Assembly: GCF_030503435.1 (NCBI RefSeq)
Contig: NZ_JAUKPO010000037.1
Location: 1-64,000 of the forward strand
Direction of reading: 5' to 3'
DNA length: 64,000 nucleotides
DNA from: Rhodocytophaga aerolata
GTDB taxonomy: Bacteria > Bacteroidota > Bacteroidia > Cytophagales > 172606-1
Positions 51,125-58,021 of this stretch are shown piece by piece. Within the stretch, counting starts at the first letter, position 1. The number at the start of each line of letters is the position of its first letter. The notes beneath the pieces were generated by a model that worked only from the letters and a program-made list of their open reading frames with translations, ran no database searches and was not told the origin of the DNA. The position numbers and the translations under genes are program-made.

Positions 51125-53002
51125 ATGACAAAAGGAAAAACCCTGCCCGCTTTCATTTCTGATCACAAACTAACCCTGCTGGTAATGGCTAGCTTTTTTG
51201 CCATCACATCCGAAGGGTTTGCCCAGCAAGCAACAGAACAAGGAAGCTTTTCTATCTCAGAGCCAGGCATTATGATTATGATTTTGCTATTTTTGCTACC
51301 GCTACTTATTGGCATACTCATCCTTGTTTTTAAGCTCAAAAATCTATTTAGATCTATTGAAAAGAGTGACGTTAAGCAGGAAGCCAGAAATTTTGCTGCC
51401 TATCTGAATGAACTCGATGAAGAGCAATTGGCTTTAGTTCAAAAGCGAAAGGAAAACCTTGAATACAGGACCAAAGCGAATGAGCTATCAGGAACATTAC
51501 CTCCCGAAGACGCAAGAGGACTTGTGGTTGCCAGTATTGAACATGTAAGTCCGCAATTTATAGCCCCCAAACGTAAAGCCCTTCCCAGGCCTGCTATTGA
51601 CCCCAGACTCACGAAATTGATCCTGTGGTTTATTGGAACAGCTACTTTCTGGCTTGTATTCGGCACCACCATCGGAGAGTATTTAGGAATTAAGTTTGTG
51701 GCACCCGATGTAGATCAAGTGAGCTGGTTGAGCTTTGGCAGGCTCCGCCCTATTCATACCAATTCTGTATTCTGGGGGTGGTCTTCTCTGGCTATGCTGG
51801 GGCTTGCCTATTACGTGGTGCCTATGGTGAGCAATACTTCTATCAATAACATTAAACACGGCTGGCTCAGTTTACTATTCATCAATGCATCCGTTGTGAT
51901 GGGCACCATTTTCCTGGCCGCAGGCATAAACAATGGAGGCGGTGAATTCAGAGAGTACATCTGGCCGGTTATGCTGTTATTCGCCATTGGCATAGTTCTG
52001 ACTCTAAGGAATTTTTTCCTGACTGTGGCACACCGTAAAACCAAGGAGATATATGTATCCAACTGGTATGTCATTGCGGCCACCATGTTTGTGATTGTTA
52101 TCAGTATTATAGCCTATGTACCATACTGGCAGATTGGCCTGGGAGAATCCATTATTCAGGGATACTATATGCACCAGGGAGTGGGTATGTGGTTTATGCT
52201 CTTTACCCTCGGACTCATTTATTATTTCCTGCCGCAGCAACTCAACCGCCCGATATATTCTTATAGTTTAGGCATACTGGCTTTCTGGGCACAGATCCTG
52301 TTTTATACCGTTATCGGCACGCATCATTTTATTTTCAGTTCTATCCCCTGGTCGCTGCAAACGACGGCCATTGTGGGAAGTGTGGGCATGGTGATCCCGG
52401 TGGTGGCCGGCACAGCCAACTTCCTGCTCACTTTCAGAGGCGGATGGAATAAACTACGGGATAGCTATACCCTGCCCTTCTTTCTGGTGGGCATTATCTT
52501 TTATTTTACCGGCTCGCTACAGGGAACTGTGGAAGCTTTCCGCTACACCAATCTGCTGTGGCATTTTACTGACTTTACCGTTGCCCATTCACACATAACC
52601 ATGTATGGCATTATCTCCTTTTTTATGTGGGCAGGTATTTATGCCATGGTTCCCAGGCTAACAGGCAAAGAACCTCCTCAGCTTTTAGTAGGTGCTCATT
52701 TCTGGATTGCCCTTATCGGGCTTATGTTCTATAATATTCCACTCATGATCGGGGGAACCTTAAAAGGGTTAAGCTGGATGGAAGGAAAACCCTTTATCGA
52801 TAGTGTGGTATTGATGGCCCCTTACTGGCTATGGCGGGCAATAGGGGGAAGTATGATGTGGTTTGCCCACCTGATATTTGCTTTCAATCTCTACAAGATG
52901 ATTGCAAAAAAGACCTCACCTGATATTAAAGACCTTGCTTTGGAATATATGGAAGGAGAGAATCATGACAAACATGCCCAACCTTCACCCTCAACGATGT
53001 AA
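51125..53002 (+). CDS. ccoN: cbb3-type cytochrome oxidase subunit I-like protein with N-terminal extension
   Basis: A 625-residue membrane protein. Residues 1-35 look like a signal/hydrophobic segment, 47-70 a further membrane helix, and 75-150 a charged segment not found in standard CcoN. The haem-copper core starts near 160. Ligands are visible: low-spin haem H211 (RPIHTNS), CuB ligand H350 (YYMHQGVGMW), H400/H401 (GTHHFIF), and H488/H490 (VAHSHITMYG). Y394 (ILFYT) lies where the cbb3 cross-linked Tyr is expected; NO reductases usually have Glu-based features instead. So oxygen reduction is favoured, NO reduction remains possible. It is followed within 3 bp by its cytochrome subunit. Confidence 0.85.
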   Translation: MTKGKTLPAFISDHKLTLLVMASFFAITSEGFAQQATEQGSFSISEPGIMIMILLFLLPLLIGILILVFKLKNLFRSIEKSDVKQEARNFAAYLNELDEEQLALVQKRKENLEYRTKANELSGTLPPEDARGLVVASIEHVSPQFIAPKRKALPRPAIDPRLTKLILWFIGTATFWLVFGTTIGEYLGIKFVAPDVDQVSWLSFGRLRPIHTNSVFWGWSSLAMLGLAYYVVPMVSNTSINNIKHGWLSLLFINASVVMGTIFLAAGINNGGGEFREYIWPVMLLFAIGIVLTLRNFFLTVAHRKTKEIYVSNWYVIAATMFVIVISIIAYVPYWQIGLGESIIQGYYMHQGVGMWFMLFTLGLIYYFLPQQLNRPIYSYSLGILAFWAQILFYTVIGTHHFIFSSIPWSLQTTAIVGSVGMVIPVVAGTANFLLTFRGGWNKLRDSYTLPFFLVGIIFYFTGSLQGTVEAFRYTNLLWHFTDFTVAHSHITMYGIISFFMWAGIYAMVPRLTGKEPPQLLVGAHFWIALIGLMFYNIPLMIGGTLKGLSWMEGKPFIDSVVLMAPYWLWRAIGGSMMWFAHLIFAFNLYKMIAKKTSPDIKDLALEYMEGENHDKHAQPSPSTM

Positions 53003-53004
53003 AT

Positions 53005-54021
53005 ATGGATTTCTTCAATAATCATAAGTATTTATTTGGTGCGGCACTCCTGCTTTTTCTGGGGCTAACGCTGGCGGTTGCTATACTACCTGCCATCAGC
53101 AATCAGAATAATAATGCGCCGCTGCCGCAAGCAGTAGCCTTAAGTGATGAAGCAGCCAAAGGGAAGATGATCTATATAGCTGAGGGATGTGTAGCCTGTC
53201 ATACCCAGCAGGTAAGAAATGTGGATATGGACAAACTATGGGGATCAAGGCCCAGCATTTCTGCGGATTATGCCGATATTAAGCGGACAGATTTCTGGCG
53301 CAACACAGCTACCCTGATGGGAACTGAACGTACCGGCCCGGATCTGATCAATATTGGTAACCGTCAGCCTAGTTCCGACTGGCATCTGCTGCATTTATAC
53401 AATCCCAGAGCCGTAGTTTCTCAATCTATTATGCCCGCTTATCCCTGGTTGTTTGTTGAAAAACAGAATCCTGGAAAAGAGGATATAGTAATTCATGTGC
53501 CGGATGAATTCAGGAAAAAGAGTAGTGGAAGCCTGGTGGCATCCCAGGAAGCCTTACACCTGGTTGCTTATCTGCAATCGTTAAAGCAAACGCCCTTGCC
53601 CGATGGCACACCTCAGCCCTCATTCCTCTATAAAGCCGAAAAACCCGATGTAAAAGAAATGGTGGGTAATCCTGAAGAAGTAGCCCTTCCGGACGGGCAA
53701 GCCTTGTACAGCTCCAATTGTCAGGCATGCCATCAGCCAAACGGAGAAGGATTAAAAGGCGCTTTTCCGGCTTTAAAAGAGAGCAAAATTGTACTGGATG
53801 AAAACCCGGAATTGTTTGTAAAAATTATTATGCAGGGATATGATGCTAACCCGGCTTTTGGTGTAATGCCTGCCGTAGGTATTAACAATCAACTACTACC
53901 GGAAGCAGTGGCCGCCATCATGAATCATGAACGAACCAGTTGGGGAAATTCGGCGAGGAAAGTAACAGCAGCAGAGGTAAAAAAGATCATGGAACTGATC
54001 GGTAAAGAAGTTCCTCAATAG
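53005..54021 (+). CDS. ccoO: cbb3-type oxidase cytochrome c subunit (CcoO-like with extra c domain)
   Basis: A 338-residue protein with an N-terminal membrane anchor (about 10-30) and two mono-haem cytochrome c domains. The first has CVACH (62-66) and the CcoO pattern GPDLINIGNRQPSSDWHLLH with Met in SIMPAYPWLF. The second has CQACH (239-243) and Met in GVMPAVG. The second domain resembles one from CcoP, so one protein may do the work of both CcoO and CcoP; no separate CcoP is present in the operon. It delivers electrons to the subunit I haems. Confidence 0.88.
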   Translation: MDFFNNHKYLFGAALLLFLGLTLAVAILPAISNQNNNAPLPQAVALSDEAAKGKMIYIAEGCVACHTQQVRNVDMDKLWGSRPSISADYADIKRTDFWRNTATLMGTERTGPDLINIGNRQPSSDWHLLHLYNPRAVVSQSIMPAYPWLFVEKQNPGKEDIVIHVPDEFRKKSSGSLVASQEALHLVAYLQSLKQTPLPDGTPQPSFLYKAEKPDVKEMVGNPEEVALPDGQALYSSNCQACHQPNGEGLKGAFPALKESKIVLDENPELFVKIIMQGYDANPAFGVMPAVGINNQLLPEAVAAIMNHERTSWGNSARKVTAAEVKKIMELIGKEVPQ

Positions 54022-54070
54022 ATGAATTTTGTATAAGACAAAGGCTAACCGCTCTCAAGTAAACAATCTT

Positions 54071-54331
54071 ATGATGAAAAAATATGCCCTACTCATTATC
54101 CTGCTACTCATCAGTAAGTGGAGTATAGCCTGTCCGGCATGTGAAGCGCAGCAGCCAAATATACTGAAAGGAATCACCCATGGCGCAGGCCCCGAAAGTA
54201 ACTGGGATTGGGTAATTGTGGGAATAACCGCAGTACTGGTTTTGGTGACCTTATTTTATACCATTAAATGGCTCCTTAAACCAGGTGAATCCTCAGAAAC
54301 ACATATAAAACGATTATTTATTGATCAGTAA
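54071..54331 (+). CDS. Small membrane protein of the oxidase operon
   Basis: From ATG 54071 (MMKKYALLII) the product has 86 residues; the frame is open back to 54029 without coding features. A signal-like N-terminus ends at SIACPACEAQQ, with a CPAC pair just after, and a single membrane helix is at about 52-72 (VIVGITAVLVLVTLFYTIKW). The CPAC pair could bind a metal or form a redox disulfide. It lies between the oxidase subunits and the next membrane protein, so an assembly or accessory role in the oxidase is likely. Confidence 0.7.
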   Translation: MMKKYALLIILLLISKWSIACPACEAQQPNILKGITHGAGPESNWDWVIVGITAVLVLVTLFYTIKWLLKPGESSETHIKRLFIDQ

Positions 54332-54341
54332 ATAAAGGTAC

Positions 54342-54749
54342 ATGGAACCAAAAAGTAAAGTAACACTATTTATAGATGATGAAACCCAGCCTTTTGCCCA
54401 GTTTGAAACGCCAGTTAAATTCGAACTCGATACCAGGAAACTTTTCGATGGCCTTCATCAGTTAAAAATAGTGAGCCAGGAGTGGTCGGGAAAGGAAGGA
54501 GTTAAAGTAATTCCTTTTAAAGTCCGCAATGGGCCTGCCATAGAAGTGGAAGGGTTGCAGGAGAATGATACGGTGGATGGTATAGTACCTCTGATGGTCA
54601 ATGCCTATAGCAAAGGGGATCAAAAGAAATTTATTATTGACGGAAGTGAAACGCCCCGTCATATTCCCAGCTGGCTGTGGGTATTAATTGTTGCTTTTAT
54701 CGGCTGGGCTATTTATTATCACATTATGTCAGGCAGCATTCCCAATTAA
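54342..54749 (+). CDS. Tail-anchored protein with Ig-like domain in the oxidase operon
   Basis: A 135-residue protein. Residues about 5-105 look like a beta-sandwich domain (KVTLFIDDETQPFAQFETPV, then FDGLHQLKIVSQEW and VDGIVPLMVNAYSKGD). A C-terminal membrane helix (WLWVLIVAFIGWAIYYHIM) anchors it. There is no signal peptide, so the domain may be cytoplasmic or insert tail-first. It is tightly placed between the CPAC protein and truncated haemoglobin. Function unknown, probably accessory to the oxidase. Confidence 0.68.
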   Translation: MEPKSKVTLFIDDETQPFAQFETPVKFELDTRKLFDGLHQLKIVSQEWSGKEGVKVIPFKVRNGPAIEVEGLQENDTVDGIVPLMVNAYSKGDQKKFIIDGSETPRHIPSWLWVLIVAFIGWAIYYHIMSGSIPN

Positions 54750-54750
54750 C

Positions 54751-55146
54751 ATGAACACAAAACACGATATACAGGGACTGGAGGATATTAAGCTGATGGT
54801 GGATGATTTTTACGGCAAAGTGGCCAAAGACGAGCTACTGGCACCCATTTTCAACTACCGGCTTTCTACCTACTGGGTACCGCATCTGGAAAAAATGTAC
54901 ACGTTCTGGAATGCGGCACTATTCGGGGTGAAAGGATATGTGGGCAATCCGTTTGCCAAACATGCCACCATGCCAGTAACAGCAGTGCATTTTGAGAGGT
55001 GGTTAAGCCTGTTTAATCAGACGGTGGATTCACATTTTGAAGGTCCTATGGCCCAGGATGCCAAAAGAAGAGGCTTGATTATGGCCACTACCTTTCAACG
55101 CCGGATGAATAATCAACGAGGAGAGAATAAAATTACAATTGTGTAA
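54751..55146 (+). CDS. Group III truncated haemoglobin
   Basis: From ATG 54751 the product has 131 residues. The frame extends upstream to 54688 but that overlaps the neighbouring gene. The 2-on-2 globin fold is visible: IKLMVDDFYGKVAKDELLAP, FNYRLSTYWVPHLEKMYTFW and the proximal haem His in FAKHATMPVTAVHFERWLS. Group III (P) globins bind O2 and NO under low oxygen. The gene starts 1 bp after the preceding stop. It supports the NO/low-oxygen character of the operon. Confidence 0.9.
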   Translation: MNTKHDIQGLEDIKLMVDDFYGKVAKDELLAPIFNYRLSTYWVPHLEKMYTFWNAALFGVKGYVGNPFAKHATMPVTAVHFERWLSLFNQTVDSHFEGPMAQDAKRRGLIMATTFQRRMNNQRGENKITIV

Positions 55147-55226
55147 ATCAAGAAACGTTAGTATAGGCTTCTGCATGGGGTTGCTTTTTTCCCGCATCCA
55201 ATGTATAAATTAATTAGGATCATCTT

Positions 55227-55712
55227 ATGGCTACAAAACCAATTAAACGGAATGTAAACATTGTAATTCTCTCCCGTGACCATCATTTTGGCTTGTTATT
55301 TTGCTGGAAAATCAGGCAGGGCATCAAGAAAAATGTAGCGGCTGAAAGGATTAAAAACTATGTAAGCTATTATTGGCATACCCATCTTCATAATCATTTT
55401 GAGGAAGAAGATATATATATATTTCTGAAGGTGAATGACGATGCATGTAGAAAAGCATTAGAACAGCATGAGCAAATCAGAGGGCTGATGAAACAAATAA
55501 CGGATGCAGATAATACAGCAGACCATAGACTTCTTGCCGGGCTGGCAGATCTGGTGGAAGCCCACATCCGGTTTGAAGAAAGGGAATTATTTCCTCACCT
55601 GGAAAAGGTGCTAAATGAAGGGGAACTCAAGCGTATTGGTGCAGCGTTGGAACAGTCTCATGCAGTTCCGAATCCGGATAATTATCCGGATGAGTTCTGG
55701 ACTAGTAAATAG
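55227..55712 (+). CDS. Hemerythrin-domain protein
   Basis: A 161-residue four-helix hemerythrin-like protein. Di-iron ligands are in RDHHFGLLF, HTHLHNHFEEED, EQHEQIRGLM and EAHIRFEERELFPHLE; all expected His and Glu positions are filled. Related proteins bind O2 or NO or help iron-sulfur repair (RIC/YtfE type), though the N-terminal ScdA Cys domain is absent. It is 80 bp after the truncated haemoglobin gene and 38 bp before the Rrf2 regulator. Confidence 0.88.
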   Translation: MATKPIKRNVNIVILSRDHHFGLLFCWKIRQGIKKNVAAERIKNYVSYYWHTHLHNHFEEEDIYIFLKVNDDACRKALEQHEQIRGLMKQITDADNTADHRLLAGLADLVEAHIRFEERELFPHLEKVLNEGELKRIGAALEQSHAVPNPDNYPDEFWTSK

Positions 55713-55750
55713 ATACCTAGACAAGAGAGTGTATTGTTAAAGAGTATGGT

Positions 55751-56200
55751 ATGATTTCAAAAGCATGTAAATACGGATTAAGGGCTGCTATTTTTGTAGC
55801 TTCTCAGGCAAAAGAAGGCATAAAGCTGAATGTAAAACAAATAGCCAGGGAAATAGAAGCACCTGAGGCTTTTACCGCCAAAATTCTGCAAATTTTAAAT
55901 AAACACCGGATCATTACTTCGCTGAAAGGGCCTTATGGAGGTTTTTATATCGAACAATCCCAGTTAGAAGAACCAATTATAAATATAGTAAATGCCATTG
56001 ATGGACTATCGGTATTCCGGGAATGTGGATTGGGCTTGAAAAATTGCTCATCCAAACATCCTTGCCCGATGCACGATCAATATGCAGAGATACGCAACTC
56101 CATGTTACATACTTTTCAGCAAACCTCTATCGGCCAACTGGCGCAGGGTGTAAAGGGAGGTTCCTCGTATGTGAATAATTTAAAAATAAATGTATCATAA
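55751..56200 (+). CDS. Rrf2-family regulator (NsrR/IscR-like)
   Basis: A 149-residue Rrf2 regulator. The winged helix has NVKQIAREIEAPEAFTAKIL and KGPYGGFYI. The iron-sulfur ligands are three Cys in ECGLGLKNCSSKHPCPMHD, the pattern of NsrR and IscR. By position it senses NO or Fe-S status and controls the preceding operon and perhaps hmp, with its own dyad site not identified. It is the last gene of the run. Confidence 0.88.
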   Translation: MISKACKYGLRAAIFVASQAKEGIKLNVKQIAREIEAPEAFTAKILQILNKHRIITSLKGPYGGFYIEQSQLEEPIINIVNAIDGLSVFRECGLGLKNCSSKHPCPMHDQYAEIRNSMLHTFQQTSIGQLAQGVKGGSSYVNNLKINVS

Positions 56201-56205
56201 GCAGG

Positions 56206-56583
56206 TTGGGGTATTCTGTAACAACGATCACTTCTATAACAAGGCTTGTTGGTAGTATTGGTAGAAATCCACAAGTGGTTGTGAAGATCCTGGGAGCAGT
56301 TGAAAAAAAGAGTATCATTGATGATAAAAGAGCTGCGGGCTGTCCCAAACGGTACTACCGCAATGGAGCTATTGAAATTGTCTATATGCATAATACGGCT
56401 GATCGGATAACCATTACAAATACCGACAACAAACCCCTGGAAGAGTTTATAAACTTGTATGGTCTCAAAGAGTTGTCAGGCCCCCTGTTTTTCGTACAGA
56501 TAGCAAAAAGAAAAACATACTCAAATCAAGGCTCAGTCGCTTTACTGTTGAGTTACCCCAAAGGGGTAGTTAATTTAATTTGA
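56206..56583 (+). CDS. Doubtful ORF, possible gene remnant
   Basis: A 125-codon frame beginning with TTG 6 bp after the Rrf2 gene. The middle (KRYYRNGAIEIVYMHNTADR, PLEEFINLYGL) reads like protein, but the ends do not: the 3' end runs through a family A palindrome. Bases 56457-56520 resemble 60677-60725 downstream of the nuclease-transposase gene, with small indels. It is probably a remnant of a repeated sequence and not an active gene. Confidence 0.3.
   Translation: MGYSVTTITSITRLVGSIGRNPQVVVKILGAVEKKSIIDDKRAAGCPKRYYRNGAIEIVYMHNTADRITITNTDNKPLEEFINLYGLKELSGPLFFVQIAKRKTYSNQGSVALLLSYPKGVVNLI
56549..56582. repeat. Family A palindrome, copy A22
   Basis: TGAGTTACCCCAAAGGGGTA followed by GTTAATTTAATTTG; here the inner CCCC-AAAG-GGG is itself a small hairpin. 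Confidence 0.55.
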
Positions 56584-56613
56584 AATTCTATTTTACTTGC
56601 TAACCATTGGATG

Positions 56614-57735
56614 TTATCCCTCCAGTATCCGGATCAAATCATTATTCAAGTAATATACCTGTTTCCAGTCTTCTTTTGGAGAAACTATCCCTAATTGGGC
56701 TAGTTGAGCCATATATTTTGTTAGGGTTGTCCGGCTGGAAATGGAGAGGATTTCTCCAATGATTCTAGGCTTAATATAAGGTTGAGTAAAAATTGCTTCA
56801 TTGACCTCTTTATTATACCAGTTTAATTGCTTTTTTCCATAATCAAGCGTTGTGCTCATTTGTTCCAAAATCTCATCTATCATGCGATTTGTGTTCATAG
56901 CTGTCTGCTCTACAGCTGTGAGCATATAAAGAATCCATTTTTTCCAGGCACCCATTTGAGTAACTGCCTGCAGATTATAATAATATTCATCCTTATGATC
57001 AATGATGTATTTACTCAGGTACAATACCGGGTGTGAAAGCAACCGTTGATTGACCAGATATAACAGGTTTAGTACTCTTCCTGTTCTTCCATTACCATCT
57101 GTAAAGGGATGGATCGCCTCGAATTGATAATGCGCAATAGTCATTTTCAAGAGTGGATCCGTCGGGTAGGCTTGATTATCATTCAAATACTCAATCAGGT
57201 TCTTAAGTTTTTCTTCTAAGATTCCCACGCCTCTAGGTGGGGTATAGATCACTTCTCCCGGCCGATGTTCACTATTGCCTCTTTTGATTACCACTAGTGA
57301 TTGTGGAGGTCTTATTTTCTGGGTACTGTTTTTGATTTTCTGATAAATTTGGATGATTGTATCTAAGTCAATTTCACCACTTTGGGAAACAATCTTGTGG
57401 CCTGTCCATAAAGCTTCCCGGTATCTGAGTACCTCTTTGATAGCGGGGCTTGCAGTTTCTTCCCGATGGATGTCAGCGGTTGCTTTATATAATTCATCGT
57501 CAGTTGTAAATATATTTTCAATGGCTGAAGAGCTTTTAGCCTCTTGTAAAGAGATCGTATTGATCAACATCGTCGGATTGGGCAACCTAAGGATATTCCT
57601 GTTCAATTCAGCTAATGCCCGGCTCGCATAGCCCCACTTTAATAGAATCTCAGGATCAAGCACTATTGAATCAGCAGGAGGTAGCAGAGGTAATTGGTTA
57701 TGGGGTTTAGTGCGGTCATAAGGCTGATTCGTCAT
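56614..57735 (-). CDS. Fic-domain AMP-transferase with autoinhibitory motif and C-terminal winged helix
   Basis: From ATG 57735 (MTNQPYDRTKP) the product has 373 residues; the frame starts at a TTG at 57741. A Fic_N domain (about 15-100) contains the inhibitory (S/T)xxxE(G/N) motif as SSAIEN (69-74), so it is a class II Fic with its inhibitor on the N-terminal side. The catalytic motif is HPFTDGNGRTGR (H209). A C-terminal winged helix (about 310-372, PRIIGEILSISSRTTLTKYM) can bind DNA. Fic enzymes AMPylate target proteins. Two 33-34 bp repeated operator-like sites cover and precede its start codon, so the C-terminal domain probably autoregulates the gene. The target protein is unknown. Confidence 0.92.
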   Translation of the reverse strand: MTNQPYDRTKPHNQLPLLPPADSIVLDPEILLKWGYASRALAELNRNILRLPNPTMLINTISLQEAKSSSAIENIFTTDDELYKATADIHREETASPAIKEVLRYREALWTGHKIVSQSGEIDLDTIIQIYQKIKNSTQKIRPPQSLVVIKRGNSEHRPGEVIYTPPRGVGILEEKLKNLIEYLNDNQAYPTDPLLKMTIAHYQFEAIHPFTDGNGRTGRVLNLLYLVNQRLLSHPVLYLSKYIIDHKDEYYYNLQAVTQMGAWKKWILYMLTAVEQTAMNTNRMIDEILEQMSTTLDYGKKQLNWYNKEVNEAIFTQPYIKPRIIGEILSISSRTTLTKYMAQLAQLGIVSPKEDWKQVYYLNNDLIRILEG

Positions 57736-57836
57736 GTTCAATATTTTCTATAAAAATGGACATGATGCAAATATATGTTCATTTGTTACTAAGTCCTACT
57801 AATCATGTTCATATTTTAATAAAAAATGGACATGAT
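57733..57836. promoter_or_regulatory. Two near-identical operator-like repeats at the Fic promoter
   Basis: Copy 1 (57733-57766) and copy 2 (57804-57836) both read CATGTTCA, an AT core (ATTTT...ATAAAAA), then TGGACATGAT. They differ by one indel and two or three substitutions. Each is itself an imperfect inverted repeat (CATGTTCA/TGGACATG, one mismatch). They lie 71 bp apart. Copy 1 includes the Fic start codon (CAT at 57733-57735 on this strand), so binding would block initiation directly. The bases between include a further ATATATGTTCAT half-site (57772-57783). Confidence 0.75.
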
Positions 57837-58021
57837 TACAAAATCCATTTATTGGCTGATGAAATAAATTAATTTCTCCACCATGATAACCATAATCGTT
57901 AGCCTACCTTTAGATCAAAAATGGATTTTCTCTTCCTTCATCCAGTTCTATCTTTAGGAGAACTCATAAAGACTAGTATTTCAAAGTATGTAAACTAACT
58001 AACTATAGCATTTTACGTCAC

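Noticed and set aside
54688..54750. Upstream extension of the truncated haemoglobin frame
   Set aside because: It overlaps the preceding gene in another frame and has no globin character; ATG 54751 gives the usual family start.
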